Below are positions 1-9,719 of a DNA stretch of 64,000 nt, one piece after another. The stretch spans positions 1,302,001-1,366,000 of the forward strand of contig NZ_CP060394.1 in the NCBI RefSeq assembly GCF_014274465.1. Reading direction: 5' to 3'. How positions within the stretch are numbered: position 1 is the stretch's first letter; every line of letters begins with the position of its first letter. Both the position numbers and the translations under genes were made by a program. This DNA is from Alloacidobacterium dinghuense. Its GTDB lineage: Bacteria; Acidobacteriota; Terriglobia; Terriglobales; Acidobacteriaceae. Under the pieces are notes generated by a model that worked only from the letters and a program-made list of their open reading frames with translations, was not told where the DNA came from and ran no database searches.

Positions 1-1
1 T

Positions 2-1378
2 GGAAAGATGCTGTTGTGGCTGGTGCCGCAGAGCCTGGGCGAAGGCTACGTTGTGAAGTTGTCCTTTGGCGTGCTCGCCTTCACGGCAGGAGCGGGACTG
101 TTGACGTCGTTGATCGCCGGCATTGGTCCTTCGGTGAAGATGGTGCGCTCGCAGAAGAGATTAGAGCTACATGACGGCGGAAGAAGTTCAACTGCCTCTG
201 TTGATAAACAGCGGTTGCGCAGCGTTTTTGTGATTGGCGAAGTGGCAATGGCATTTGTGCTGCTCGCAGGCACTGGACTGTTTCTAGCGAGCCTGAAACA
301 GATGCAACAGATTGATCCTGGATTCAATCCGCATGGCGTGTTGACGGGCGTGGTTATTTTTTCAGGCGAGGGATATAAGAACAACGTCCAGCGGCAGGAA
401 AGTTTTGTGAATGCGGCGCTCGATAATTTGAAGGCGCAGCCGGGCGTGAAATCCGCAGCGGCGACCACTTCTCTGCCTTTCAGCAATCAGGATGGGGCCA
501 GCTCGTTCTCCATCGAGGGGCGGGCTCTCGGCCCGAACGATCCGGGACCGCACAGTCAGCTGAGTTTCGCTACGGCTGACTACATCAAAACGATGCAGGT
601 CCCGCTGCTTGCGGGTCGTTGGATCAGCACGGAAGACCGCTCGAATACACAGCCGGTAGTGGTGATCGACCAGAAACTGGCAAAGAAATACTGGCCTGGC
701 CAGAATCCGATTGGTCAGCATTTGCGTGACAATGGAGTCGCGACAGTGGTTGGTGTGGTGGGCGATGTTCGTCCCGACTCGCTTGAGGAAGACGTAAGCG
801 ACGGCATGCGCTACTATCCTTACTCGCAGTCGGCGAACGGGATCGCCAGTTTTGCGGCGCGCACGGATGGCGACCCGCTCACACTGGTATCGGCTTTGAA
901 CCGTGCGATTGCCGCTGTCGATCCGGGACAGACGGCATTCAATGTTGGCACGCTGGCATCGCGAGTCGACGCTTCGTTGGCATCAAGAAGGCTGATTGTG
1001 TGGCTGCTGACAGCGTTTGCCGGGCTGGCACTCGTACTGGCGCTGGTGGGCATCTATGGCCTGATCAGTTATGTAACTGAGCAACGTACAAATGAGATTG
1101 GCATTCGTATGGCGTTGGGCGCGCAACGAGGGCAGGTTGTTGGTTTAGTGATGAGAAGCGCGGTTGCGTGGGTTGTCATCGGCCTTGTCATCGGTATTGC
1201 GATGTCGTTCCTTGCCGCTTCTGCTTTAAAGCAGGTGTTCACATCGTTCGGTGGAGGCGTGCTTTCGTCGCTGGTTGTGCCCATGGCTGCGCTGCTTGCG
1301 ATTGGCGGGCTGGCAGGGCTCATTCCGGCGCGGCGGGCTGCGTCGATCGATCCGGCAAAGACGTTGCGTAGCGAATAG
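2..1378 (+). CDS. ADOP-type ABC transporter permease, 5' end outside the window
   Basis: C-terminal 458 or so residues of a MacB/FtsX-like permease; the reading frame is open to the left edge, so the start lies upstream. Membrane segments bracket a large periplasmic MacB-PCD-like domain (roughly residues 110-310), followed by the typical C-terminal FtsX domain with the motif [13 protein letters not shown] and a final Ala/Arg-rich PARRAASIDPAKTLRSE tail. This tail (xxPARRAAxxDPxxxLRxE) is shared with the next gene and with the permease at 48.4 kb, the hallmark of the duplicated orphan permeases common in acidobacteria, which lack an ATPase partner next to them. Substrate unknown. The downstream paralogue starts 103 bp later on the same strand. 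Family assignment is firm; function is inference. Confidence 0.9.
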   Translation, partial: GKMLLWLVPQSLGEGYVVKLSFGVLAFTAGAGLLTSLIAGIGPSVKMVRSQKRLELHDGGRSSTASVDKQRLRSVFVIGEVAMAFVLLAGTGLFLASLKQMQQIDPGFNPHGVLTGVVIFSGEGYKNNVQRQESFVNAALDNLKAQPGVKSAAATTSLPFSNQDGASSFSIEGRALGPNDPGPHSQLSFATADYIKTMQVPLLAGRWISTEDRSNTQPVVVIDQKLAKKYWPGQNPIGQHLRDNGVATVVGVVGDVRPDSLEEDVSDGMRYYPYSQSANGIASFAARTDGDPLTLVSALNRAIAAVDPGQTAFNVGTLASRVDASLASRRLIVWLLTAFAGLALVLALVGIYGLISYVTEQRTNEIGIRMALGAQRGQVVGLVMRSAVAWVVIGLVIGIAMSFLAASALKQVFTSFGGGVLSSLVVPMAALLAIGGLAGLIPARRAASIDPAKTLRSE

Positions 1379-1481
1379 CTAGACTCTGAGTAAAACAGGT
1401 CCTTCGCTCCGCTCAGGATGACAACTCTTATTATGTGGTAGGTCGCCGAACGGTGTAATCGGTTGGTTCTTAGGAGAATTC

Positions 1482-4025
1482 ATGCAGGCAATTCTGGAAG
1501 ACATTCGCTATGCATTACGGCAGTTTCGTAAAGTCCCGGGATTTACCGCGACTGCGATTTTGACATTGGCGCTTGGTATTGGGGCGACGACTGCAATCTT
1601 CACTCTTGTGCATGCGGTCCTGTTGAAGTCGCTGCCGGTGGTGGATCCGAATGAATTGTGGCGGGTTGGCGATAACGAAAACTGCTGCATCAACGGTGGC
1701 ATGGAGGATAACTGGTCGCTGTTTTCTTATGACCAGTACAAGATGTTTCGCGACAACAATCCTGAGTTTCGGCAGATGGCTGCTTTTCAATCGGGTGCGA
1801 ACCAGATCAGTGTGCGGCGCCAGGGCAGCGATCATCCAGCAGAGAGCTTTATCAGCCAGCTCATTTCCGGCAATGCCTTTGAGACCTTCGGCATCAATGC
1901 GTACGCGGGGCGGCTGCTGCAGCCTGCTGACGATCAGAAGGGCGCGCCTCCGGTTGTGGTGATGAGCTTTCGCACCTGGCAGCAGAAGTTTGGGCAGGAT
2001 CCCTCTGTCGTAGGGTCGAGTTTCATCGTTAATGGGCTGTCCTATACCGTGATTGGCATAACACCGCCGGGATACTACGGAGAACGGTTGACGGCTGAGC
2101 CGGCCTCGTTCTGGTTCCCTATATCCAGCGAGCCTCATATTGATGGCGTTATGACTGTGCTCGATCGACCGGATCTGCAATGGCTGAACATTATTGGCCG
2201 CGTGAAGCCGGGTGTGAACATCAAGCAAATTGAGCCGCGGATGCAGGTGCAGTTGCGCCAGTGGTTGATGAGTCCGGTAAGCAAGGTGGAGGAGCGATCG
2301 AAGGCTCTCATCCCGAAGCAGACACTGCATCTTGCTCCGGGCGGCGGTGGCGTGCAGCGATTGCGGGACGAGTATCAGGATGGGCTGCATCTGCTGATGT
2401 GGATCTCGTCGTTTGTACTGCTGATTGCCTGCGCTAATTTGGCTAACTTGATGCTGGTGCGCGCTGCGACGCGCAAGCTGCAGACGTCAGTGCGCTCTGC
2501 ACTGGGTGCGCCGCGCGCAAGGCTTGTGCGGCAGGCTTTGACAGAAAGCGTAGTGCTCGCTGTGATGGGCGGGCTCGTGAGCCTGGCATTTGCTTATGGC
2601 GGAACGAAACTGATATTGCATCTGGCATTCCAGAAAAGCTATGTACCGATTCATGCGACGCCCTCGTTACCGGTGCTGGCATTTGCTTTTGGCGTGTCGT
2701 TGTTGACGGGAGTCTTATTCGGCGTGGCTCCGGCATGGATGACGGCGCATGCGAATCCGATTGATGCTTTACGCGGCGCGAATCGTTCGACCGGGCAGGG
2801 AAGTTCGATTACGCAGAAAACGCTTGTGGTGGTGCAGGCAGCGTTTTCGCTGGTGCTGCTCTGTGCGGCTGGATTGCTGACGCAGAGCCTGCGCAATATG
2901 CAGCATCAGAACTTCGGCTTCGATGTAAAGAATCGCTACATTCTGCACATCGATCCGGAGATGGCGGGATACAAACCGGCACAGATGGATGCCTTCTATC
3001 GTCAGCTGCATGACCTTCTGGCCGGTATCCCCGGCATGAAGAGCGTGTCTTACTCGCTCTATAGTCCGATGGAGGGCAACAACTGGGGAACTGGCGTTTA
3101 TTTCGAAGGGCAACCGCCACCGCAGCCGGGAAGCAACGAGAATAACGCCTCATGGGTGAGAGCAGGCGCCGGCTATTTCGATACGATCGGCACGAAGATT
3201 CTCAAGGGGCGCGAGTTTACGGATGCGGATACCTCGGCAACGCGTCCGGTCGCTGTCGTAAACAAAACCTTTGAGAAGAAATTTTTCAAAGACGGCAATG
3301 CTATCGGCAAGCATTTTGGCATCGACCAGAAGGCTTCCGGAACGTATGAGATTGTTGGCGTGACCGAGGATACGCAGTACTGGCAGGCAACCAGCCAGAT
3401 TCGCCCGATGTTCTTTCTCGGTGCGCAACAATGGGTGAAATACGACGACCCGGATCTCGGGGCATTCGAGAATGTATCGCACACGAAGTTAAATGCGATC
3501 GAGCTGCATACTTCCGGTTACGTACCTGGCCTGGAGGCGCAGGTTCGCCATGCTATCGCGCAGCTGAATCCGGATTTGACGGTGATTGATTTTCAGACGT
3601 TTGCCGAGCAGGTGGAGGGCAACTTCAACCAGCAGGGGATGATTGCGCAGCTGACGTCGCTCTTTGGATTGCTTGCGCTTGTGCTGGCGTCTATCGGTCT
3701 CTATGGCGTAACGGCGTACTCCGTGGAGCGGCGCACGAGCGAGATCGGAATTCGCATGGCGCTGGGTGCGGATCGCACGGCGGTGTTGAAGCTGGTCCTC
3801 GCGGGTGCATTTCTGCAGGTGGTTATCGGGCTCGCTATCGGTATCCCGGCAACGATTCTGGGAGGCCGGGCTGTGGCGAACCAGCTGTATGGCATCAAGC
3901 CGTATGATCCGCTGGTACTCGTAATTACGACGCTGGTGTTGCTGGGAGCGGCATTTGTGGCGGCTGTTGTCCCAGCCAGGCGGGCAGCGAATACCGAACC
4001 GATGCACGCGCTGCGGACCGAGTAA
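1482..4025 (+). CDS. ADOP-type ABC transporter permease (MacB/FtsX-like)
   Basis: Complete 847-aa permease. The start is fixed by an AGGAG at 1472-1476 ahead of the ATG. The N-terminus carries the ADOP signature ([17 protein letters not shown]), then TM1, a MacB-PCD periplasmic domain, an internal FtsX domain (around residues 300-420), a second periplasmic domain and a C-terminal FtsX domain with [10 protein letters not shown]. Two FtsX domains in one chain means the usual permease dimer is fused. No ATPase gene is adjacent. Such proteins are thought to drive envelope export or mechanotransmission with an unlinked ATPase, but the substrate cannot be read here. The stop lies 1 bp from the convergent der stop. 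Confidence 0.93.
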   Translation: MQAILEDIRYALRQFRKVPGFTATAILTLALGIGATTAIFTLVHAVLLKSLPVVDPNELWRVGDNENCCINGGMEDNWSLFSYDQYKMFRDNNPEFRQMAAFQSGANQISVRRQGSDHPAESFISQLISGNAFETFGINAYAGRLLQPADDQKGAPPVVVMSFRTWQQKFGQDPSVVGSSFIVNGLSYTVIGITPPGYYGERLTAEPASFWFPISSEPHIDGVMTVLDRPDLQWLNIIGRVKPGVNIKQIEPRMQVQLRQWLMSPVSKVEERSKALIPKQTLHLAPGGGGVQRLRDEYQDGLHLLMWISSFVLLIACANLANLMLVRAATRKLQTSVRSALGAPRARLVRQALTESVVLAVMGGLVSLAFAYGGTKLILHLAFQKSYVPIHATPSLPVLAFAFGVSLLTGVLFGVAPAWMTAHANPIDALRGANRSTGQGSSITQKTLVVVQAAFSLVLLCAAGLLTQSLRNMQHQNFGFDVKNRYILHIDPEMAGYKPAQMDAFYRQLHDLLAGIPGMKSVSYSLYSPMEGNNWGTGVYFEGQPPPQPGSNENNASWVRAGAGYFDTIGTKILKGREFTDADTSATRPVAVVNKTFEKKFFKDGNAIGKHFGIDQKASGTYEIVGVTEDTQYWQATSQIRPMFFLGAQQWVKYDDPDLGAFENVSHTKLNAIELHTSGYVPGLEAQVRHAIAQLNPDLTVIDFQTFAEQVEGNFNQQGMIAQLTSLFGLLALVLASIGLYGVTAYSVERRTSEIGIRMALGADRTAVLKLVLAGAFLQVVIGLAIGIPATILGGRAVANQLYGIKPYDPLVLVITTLVLLGAAFVAAVVPARRAANTEPMHALRTE

Positions 4026-4026
4026 G

Positions 4027-5499
4027 CTATTTTTCTGCCGCCTCCTTGTTTCGCGCGCGCACTTTGAACCAAATTGGTGAGCCTTCAAAGCCGAAGGCTT
4101 GCCGGATCTGATTTTCGAGGAAACGCTCGAAGGAGAAGTGGAGCTTCACGTCGCGATTGGTGAAGAGAATAAACGTGGGTGGCGCCACTGCTGCTTGCGT
4201 CATGTAGAAGATGCGGACTTTCTTTGACATGGGAACGCCGGCACGCTGGAAATCAATCCGTTCCAGGAAGCGGTTCATCTGCCCCGTTGAAACACGCTTG
4301 CGGCGCTCTGCAGCGACGCGAATGACTGTATCGAGAACGCGGTGTATGTTCGTGCCATCTACGGCGGAGATGAAGAGAACAGGCGCGTAGTTCAAGTATT
4401 TGAGAGTATTGCGAAGCTGTTGTTCAAAGATGGCCCGATCGGCTGGCGGCTTGCCATCTGTTCGCTTCGATGTCACCAGATCCCACTTGTTCACCACGAT
4501 GACGACGGAACGACCACTCTCGTGCGCGTAGCCGCCGATGGTCGCGTCGGATGCCGTAACACCTTCGGTTGCATCGATGAGAAGGATGGCCACGTCGGCG
4601 GCTTCGAGGTGCTTGCGGGCCATGACTACTGACAGTTTTTCCGCCATCAGGTGCGTCTTGCCCTTGCGGCGAATGCCGGCAGTATCGACGATGCGGAGTT
4701 GCTGGCCAGCATGTTCGATGACTTCGTCCACGGCGTCGCGAGTCGTGCCGGCGATGGGAGAGACGATGGCGCGGGATGATCCAGTCAATGCATTGAGCAG
4801 TGTTGATTTGCCGACATTCGGTCGTCCGATGATGGCAACGCGCGTTTCGTGTTGCTGGAATTCGCCGTGGGTGCGGTGAGGCGTATCTTTTTCGGCCCCT
4901 TCTGCTGGTTCTTCCTCGGGTGCTTCAACTGTTTCCTCAGACACTTCGGGAAACGTCAGCACGGCGAAGACCTCATCGAGCAAGTCGCCAATGTTGTGTC
5001 CATGTTCGGATGAAACGGGGACGAGATTCTTGATTCCAAGACGGCGGAAGTTCTGGGCTCCAGCGTCGAGGGCTTCGGTGTCGATCTTATTTACTGCGAG
5101 AAAAAGCGGTTTGCCGGTCTTTTGCAGCAGACGAGCGAGGTCGATATCGGGCGAAGCTAGCTCGGTGCGTCCGTCGACGACCATCACGATGGCCTGCGCT
5201 TCTTCGAGCGCGACGCGTGCCTGACGGAGAATTTCGGTTGGGATGAGGGCTTCGTCGTCGGGAATGATGCCACCAGTATCAACGAGGCGGGCAATGTGGC
5301 CATTCCATTCGACGTTGCCGTAGATGCGGTCACGTGTGATACCGGGCTCGTCGCCGACGATGGAGCGGCGCGAACCTGTAAGGCGGTTGAAAAGCGTGGA
5401 CTTGCCCACATTCGGGCGTCCGACGATGGCGAAAACGGGAGCGTCTCCGTTTGCGGCTTTGGAAATTGTCTTGCGCGTCGGGTGTTTCTTTGCGTTCAA
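4027..5499 (-). CDS. der: Ribosome-assembly GTPase Der (EngA)
   Basis: 490-aa protein with two tandem Era-like G domains, each with a perfect P-loop (GRPNVGKSTLFN near residue 27 and GRPNVGKSTLLN near residue 225), DTGG and DTAG switch-II motifs, NKID and NKWD specificity motifs, and the C-terminal KH-like domain (RIFYMTQAAVAPPTF). Der acts in 50S subunit maturation and is normally essential. The start appears to be TTG at 5499 with an AGGAG a few bases upstream. An acidic linker rich in Glu separates the two G domains. It is convergent with the ADOP permease and divergent from the helicase gene, sharing a symmetric -10 region at 5542-5550. Confidence 0.97.
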   Translation of the reverse strand: MNAKKHPTRKTISKAANGDAPVFAIVGRPNVGKSTLFNRLTGSRRSIVGDEPGITRDRIYGNVEWNGHIARLVDTGGIIPDDEALIPTEILRQARVALEEAQAIVMVVDGRTELASPDIDLARLLQKTGKPLFLAVNKIDTEALDAGAQNFRRLGIKNLVPVSSEHGHNIGDLLDEVFAVLTFPEVSEETVEAPEEEPAEGAEKDTPHRTHGEFQQHETRVAIIGRPNVGKSTLLNALTGSSRAIVSPIAGTTRDAVDEVIEHAGQQLRIVDTAGIRRKGKTHLMAEKLSVVMARKHLEAADVAILLIDATEGVTASDATIGGYAHESGRSVVIVVNKWDLVTSKRTDGKPPADRAIFEQQLRNTLKYLNYAPVLFISAVDGTNIHRVLDTVIRVAAERRKRVSTGQMNRFLERIDFQRAGVPMSKKVRIFYMTQAAVAPPTFILFTNRDVKLHFSFERFLENQIRQAFGFEGSPIWFKVRARNKEAAEK

Positions 5500-5541
5500 A
5501 GTCTTTCTCCTGGTGACGCGCTGGGAAGGCGAACACTTGTC

Positions 5542-5550
5542 TATTATAGA
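5542..5550. promoter_or_regulatory. Symmetric bidirectional -10 region between der and the DinG-like helicase
   Basis: The sequence CTATTATAG is an inverted repeat, giving TATTAT on the plus strand and TATAAT on the minus strand. On the plus strand the hexamer (5543-5548) ends 7 nt before the GTG at 5556, compatible with a leaderless mRNA. On the minus strand it lies about 45 nt upstream of the der start, which has its own Shine-Dalgarno. Clear -35 boxes are not obvious. Promoter function is inference. Confidence 0.45.
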
Positions 5551-5555
5551 AACCA

Positions 5556-7559
5556 GTGTTCGCTGGAATTTCGCCTTTGGCCTCCGTTACTCAAACTGCG
5601 TCCTCGCTGCCTTCACTCTACGACTTCTTCGCACCGGGAGGCGTGCTGTCACGTTCGAGCCTGCCCTATGAGTTCCGCAAGGGACAGCTTGAAATGGCGC
5701 AAGCTGTGGAGCGTGCTCTGAAGGAGCATAAGCACCTGATCGTAGAGGCGGGAACGGGGACGGGTAAGACGCTGGCGTATCTGCTGCCGGCGCTGCGGAC
5801 TGGGCAGCGTTCGATCATTTCGACGGGCACGAAGAATCTTCAGGAACAGCTTTTCTTTAAGGATGTCCCATTTCTCGAATCGCTGCTTGGGCCGTTGCGC
5901 GTTTGCTACATGAAAGGACGCGCAAATTATTTATGCAGGCACAAACTGTACGCGCTGCGCGACCAGCCGATTCTGAACGGTCTGGAAGAAATAGAGCAAT
6001 ACAGAGCGATCGCCGAATGGGAAAAAACAACTGAGACCGGGGATCGCGCCGAGATTGATTCCCTGCCGGAGACGAGCGCTGTGTGGGCAAAGCTCGATGC
6101 GCGTAGCGATGCCTGCCTGGGACAGAGCTGTCCGAATTATGAACGATGCTTCATAACCGAGATGCGGCGCAAGGCGGCTGAGAGCGATGTGGTCATCGTG
6201 AATCACCATCTCTTCTTTGCCGATCTCGCGATTAAACGGCAAGCCAAAGCCGCTCCCGATGCCGGAGTTCTGCCAGAGGCGGCTGCGGTGATCTTCGATG
6301 AAGCGCACGAGTTGGAAGATGTCGCGTCGAGTTACTTCGGCATCAGCTTGAGCAACGTGCGGTTCGAAGAGTTGGCGCGCGATCTGGAAACCATGCTTCG
6401 CGCGAAACAGGCTTTGAGCAGCGGCTTGCAATCGGCCTCACAGCTTCTCCGCGAGCGCTCGCGGATGTTCTTTGGCGCGCTGCCGATGAGCGCGCATGGC
6501 GAAGGGCGCATGCAGTTTGGCAATCGCGAAGAATTTCTTGAGACCCAGGGTGATCTTTATATCGCGCTGCTTAACTCATTGCACCGCATGGAAGGCGAAC
6601 TGGAGCATGTGCGCGGAGTGGAAGAAGCTCCAGGGTTGAAGAAACGCACGACGGATATTCGCGAGCACCTTAAGTTTTTGATGGAGGCGGATGATCGGAA
6701 CACGGTCTTTTGGCTTGAAAGGCGAAACGCGGGACGAACGCGGGAAGCAGGTCGTAATACCTATCTGCAGGCCACACCGATTGATGTGTCGCAGCTTCTG
6801 AGCGAACTCCTATTCGAGAATTTTCCCAGCGTGATTCTGACTTCAGCAACGCTGACTGTGCAGGGAGGGTTTGAACACATTCGGAAACGGGTGGGCATGC
6901 AGGATGCGCGCGAGCTGGTTGTGCCCTCGCATTTCAAATACGGCGAGCAGGCACTGCTGTACCTTCCTCCAGAGATGCCGGATCCGCGCGATGCAACTTT
7001 TCAGGATCAAGCGATAAAGCAGATTCGCCGCGTGCTTGAACTGTCTGAAGGACGGGCGTTTTGCCTGTTTACGAGTTATCAGCAGATGCGCGATGTCTAT
7101 GAACGGCTCCTCATGGAGCTGCCGTACCCGCTACTGTTACAAGGCACTGCGCCACGCAAGGCGTTGCTTGAGGAATTCCGTGCAACGCCAAATGCGGTGC
7201 TCTTTGGCACATCGAGCTTTTGGCAAGGTGTAGATGTGCAGGGCGAGGCGTTGAGCTGCGTCATTATTGACCGTTTGCCGTTTGCCGTGCCGACTGATCC
7301 AGTGGTGCAGGCTCGCATGCGAGCGATTGAAGACGGCGGCGGCAGCCCCTTTTTCGAGTACCAAGTGCCATCGGCGGTCATTACGCTGAAGCAGGGATTC
7401 GGGCGACTGATCCGATCACTGGAAGATCGCGGCGTGCTGGTGCTGCTTGATCCGCGCATTCAGCGACAGCGCTATGGCCGTATCTTTCTGGATAGTCTGC
7501 CGCCTTATCGAGTTACCCAGGATATTACTGCGGTCAGCGAGTTCTTTGCGGAGGACTAG
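5556..7559 (+). CDS. DinG/XPD-family ATP-dependent DNA helicase
   Basis: 667-aa superfamily-2 helicase. Walker A EAGTGTGKTLAYLLPAL near residue 66, DEAH box FDEAHELEDVA near 249, and four cysteines (NYLC, then C-x4-C-x5-C in ACLGQSCPNYERC) placed as the Fe-S cluster ligands of DinG/XPD helicases. The C-terminal motor half has TSATLTVQGG, GTSSFWQGVD (motif V) and QGFGRLIRS (motif VI). A 5'-3' helicase role in repair of R-loops or replication barriers is family knowledge. There is no exonuclease domain, so it is DinG/YoaA-like rather than Gram-positive DinG. The start is uncertain: GTG at 5556, or a TTG at 5577; neither has a good Shine-Dalgarno. Confidence 0.92.
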   Translation: MFAGISPLASVTQTASSLPSLYDFFAPGGVLSRSSLPYEFRKGQLEMAQAVERALKEHKHLIVEAGTGTGKTLAYLLPALRTGQRSIISTGTKNLQEQLFFKDVPFLESLLGPLRVCYMKGRANYLCRHKLYALRDQPILNGLEEIEQYRAIAEWEKTTETGDRAEIDSLPETSAVWAKLDARSDACLGQSCPNYERCFITEMRRKAAESDVVIVNHHLFFADLAIKRQAKAAPDAGVLPEAAAVIFDEAHELEDVASSYFGISLSNVRFEELARDLETMLRAKQALSSGLQSASQLLRERSRMFFGALPMSAHGEGRMQFGNREEFLETQGDLYIALLNSLHRMEGELEHVRGVEEAPGLKKRTTDIREHLKFLMEADDRNTVFWLERRNAGRTREAGRNTYLQATPIDVSQLLSELLFENFPSVILTSATLTVQGGFEHIRKRVGMQDARELVVPSHFKYGEQALLYLPPEMPDPRDATFQDQAIKQIRRVLELSEGRAFCLFTSYQQMRDVYERLLMELPYPLLLQGTAPRKALLEEFRATPNAVLFGTSSFWQGVDVQGEALSCVIIDRLPFAVPTDPVVQARMRAIEDGGGSPFFEYQVPSAVITLKQGFGRLIRSLEDRGVLVLLDPRIQRQRYGRIFLDSLPPYRVTQDITAVSEFFAED

Positions 7560-7590
7560 TTGTGCGATCCTCCTAGTCTGGTTGTTTACC

Positions 7591-7606
7591 CTGTCAACTG
7601 TGACAG
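7591..7606. promoter_or_regulatory. Inverted repeat CTGTCA-ACTG-TGACAG (putative operator)
   Basis: A perfect 6+6 bp palindrome with a 4-bp spacer, 37 bp before the likely start of the MltF-like lipoprotein gene. The same motif recurs at 13549, 15059 and 17876. Operator function is inference from recurrence and position. Confidence 0.5.
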
Positions 7607-7642
7607 TAGCAGGCTGTTCGTCGTGTGGCATTTCATGATCCC

Positions 7643-9163
7643 ATGGCTCTGTATCGCACACTGTTCGTTGTGCTCTCCATTGGATGCTTTGCCGTTTCAG
7701 GCTGCGGTAAGAAGCAGGTTCCTGCCGCTCCGGAACAAACTCCCAAGCAGGAAGATTCCCGTGCACTGGTTCCGAGCGAGAATGCGGCGTCCGGGGGTTC
7801 TGGCGCCCTGGTGTTGCCTGCGGGCTTTGGAAAGCGAACCGGTGATCTGGACGAGATGGTGAAGGAGCGCAGTATTCGCGCGCTGGTTATCGTGAATCCG
7901 ATTGGCTTCTTCTACCAGGCTGGGCGTCCGCAGGGAATCCAATATGAGGCTCTGCAGGAGTTCGAGAAGTTCATTAACGAGAAGGAGAATACGGGTAAGT
8001 TGCCGGTGAAGGTGGTCTTCCTTCCGATGCGGCCAGACCAACTTGAATCTGCTCTTACTCAGGGACTCGGCGACATTATCGCTCAGGGTATTGTGATTAC
8101 GCCGGAGCGCGAGCAGCGCGTCGCTTTTTCGGTTCCGATCCAGAAGGACGTTGCGCAGGTGGTGGTCACTGGACCAGCTTTGGCGAATGTATCGAGCTTC
8201 GATGACCTTGCGGGCAAGTCGATCTATGTCAATCCACTGACGACTTACTACGACAATCTCAAGAAGGTAAGCGATGCGCAGCAGAAGGCGGGGAAACAGC
8301 CGCTGACGATCAAGGCTGCGGACAATAACCTATTCGACGACGATCTGATTGAGATGGTGAATGCTGGATTGATTCCGGCGACCGTGACGATCAAACCCAG
8401 AGCTGATCTTTGGGCGCAGGTACTACCGAATATCAAGTCGCATCCGGAGCTGGTGGTTGCGAGCGGTCTCGACATTGGCTGGGTGATGCGCAAGAACAAT
8501 CCACAGTTGAAGCAGGCGGTGGATGAGTTTGCTCAAACCCACGTTGTAGGTACATCTTTTGGTAATACGCTTCTGCGGCGCTATTTGCAAAACACGAAGT
8601 GGATCACAAACTCGACTTCGGCGGAAGAGCTGCAGAAGTTTAACTCGTATATCGAATTCTTCAAGAAATACGCGGCTGAATATAACTTCGACTACCTGAT
8701 GTTGGCGGCGCAGGGTTACCAGGAGTCTCTGTTCGATCAAGACAAGAAGAGTCATGTTGGCGCGGTCGGCGTGATGCAGGTGATTCCGAAGCTGGCGGCG
8801 GCCAATCCTATCGATATTCCGAATGTCGGCAATGCAGACGGCAACATTCATGCCGGAGTGAAGATGCTGCGCAATATTGCTGATACCTATTTCAACGATC
8901 CGGGAATCGATCCTCTGAATAAAACCCTTTTTGTTTTTGCCAGTTACAACGCTGGTCCGAATCGTATTGTGCGTCTGCGCAAGAAGGCGCAGGATGATGG
9001 GCTCGATCCGAACAAGTGGTTTGGCAATGTTGAGCTGGAAGTTGCCAAAGAGGTCGGACAGGAGACCGTCACTTATGTGGGCAATATCTATAAGTACTAT
9101 GTCGCTTACAAGCTAACTTCTGAGCAGAAGCAGCAGCAGCCGCAGGCACCAGCTACCAAGTAA
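7643..9163 (+). CDS. MltF-like membrane-bound lytic murein transglycosylase (SBP_bac_3 + SLT)
   Basis: 506-aa lipoprotein. The chosen ATG (7643) begins a signal peptide ending in the lipobox VSGC with the lipidated Cys at residue 21; an in-frame GTG at 7625 is possible. Residues of about 65-310 match a bacterial extracellular solute-binding domain (type 3), followed by an SLT lytic transglycosylase domain with the catalytic Glu in AAQGYQESLFDQ, then GAVGVMQV and FASYNAGPNRI. This two-domain order is that of E. coli MltF. It would cleave peptidoglycan glycan strands to 1,6-anhydro-muropeptides from the envelope. The palindrome at 7591-7606 lies just upstream. Confidence 0.92.
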   Translation: MALYRTLFVVLSIGCFAVSGCGKKQVPAAPEQTPKQEDSRALVPSENAASGGSGALVLPAGFGKRTGDLDEMVKERSIRALVIVNPIGFFYQAGRPQGIQYEALQEFEKFINEKENTGKLPVKVVFLPMRPDQLESALTQGLGDIIAQGIVITPEREQRVAFSVPIQKDVAQVVVTGPALANVSSFDDLAGKSIYVNPLTTYYDNLKKVSDAQQKAGKQPLTIKAADNNLFDDDLIEMVNAGLIPATVTIKPRADLWAQVLPNIKSHPELVVASGLDIGWVMRKNNPQLKQAVDEFAQTHVVGTSFGNTLLRRYLQNTKWITNSTSAEELQKFNSYIEFFKKYAAEYNFDYLMLAAQGYQESLFDQDKKSHVGAVGVMQVIPKLAAANPIDIPNVGNADGNIHAGVKMLRNIADTYFNDPGIDPLNKTLFVFASYNAGPNRIVRLRKKAQDDGLDPNKWFGNVELEVAKEVGQETVTYVGNIYKYYVAYKLTSEQKQQQPQAPATK

Positions 9164-9380
9164 GGCAGTCCCCCTCCCCTCCCCGTCCGAGATCGGCCTC
9201 ATTTGTTTTCAATGACTTAGAGGGGGATCATCCCCCTCTATGCTATTGATTCTGTGCGGGTTAAGGTGGTTCTAGTGTTTTCAATCACTTAGCAGGGCCT
9301 CAATATACTTGAGACATCAAGGTCGAGTGAGTGAAGAGTAAGTTATAGAATCTGATCGACTTATACTCTTTATACTCTGA
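9164..9380. other. Non-coding stretch with a repeated TTTTCAATnACTTAG element
   Basis: No credible gene. The sequence GTTTTCAATGACTTAG (near 9203) recurs as GTTTTCAATCACTTAG (near 9277), 74 bp apart, each followed by a G-rich run. A short hairpin AGAGGGGGATCATCCCCCTCT sits between them (about 9219-9240) without a following T tract. Confidence 0.4.
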
Positions 9381-9525
9381 CAGCACGTTCAATTCGATAA
9401 GCGGTATTTCCTTGAAACACAATGGTTTAGCGCCATCTGGTGCGTCAAATATATTGGTCCCCTTAGCAGGGGGTCGTCTCCTTTGAGAAAAGAAAAAGCC
9501 CGCGGTGCCAGCGGGCTTTTTTCTT
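9380..9525 (+). ncRNA. Candidate small structured RNA ending in an intrinsic terminator
   Basis: Three hairpins in series are visible: GCGCCA/TGGTGC (9430-9444), CCCC/GGGG extended by wobble pairs (9456-9475) and the strong terminator at 9493-9523. Two TATACT hexamers at 9362-9367 and 9371-9376 could be the -10. No protein reading frame fits. Alternatively the hairpins are just the 3' UTR of the MltF-like gene, which stops 330 bp upstream without its own terminator. No known RNA family is recognised. Confidence 0.3.
9493..9523 (+). terminator. Rho-independent terminator
   Basis: AAAAAGCCCGC stem, 7-nt loop, GCGGGCTTTTTT. An A tract on the 5' side and a T tract on the 3' side mean it could work in both directions. 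Confidence 0.85.
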
Positions 9526-9656
9526 CTATATCTATTTTAGCAATTTAGGTGGAAATAGTACGCCAAGCTTGTCCAAGTTTTTTCGCTTTGGAATGTTTGA
9601 GTTAGAAAATTTCTTGCTGATTATCCCCTTGACAAAGGAAAAGGGTGTAGAAAGCG

Positions 9657-9712
9657 CCGGGGCTAAAGCCCCTTCTTTGTTGGGCCCTAACGCGGGGCTG
9701 AAGCCCCGCTCT
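9657..9712. repeat. Pair of GGGGCT-AGCCCC hairpins (REP-like)
   Basis: Two near-identical palindromes, GGGGCTAAAGCCCC at 9659-9672 and GCGGGGCTGAAGCCCCGC at 9692-9709, separated by about 20 bp. Paired GC-rich palindromes in an intergenic gap resemble REP/BIME elements; similar GGGGCT(A/G)AAGCCCC hairpins are familiar from acidobacterial intergenic DNA. Overlapping open frames on both strands here are by-products of the palindromes. Confidence 0.6.
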
Positions 9713-9719
9713 TTCACCG

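Noticed and set aside
1381-1430. Sequence GGTCCTTCGCTCCGCTCAGGATGACA between the first two permeases
   Set aside because: A phrase common in acidobacterial intergenic DNA, but only one clear copy is visible here and no element ends can be defined.
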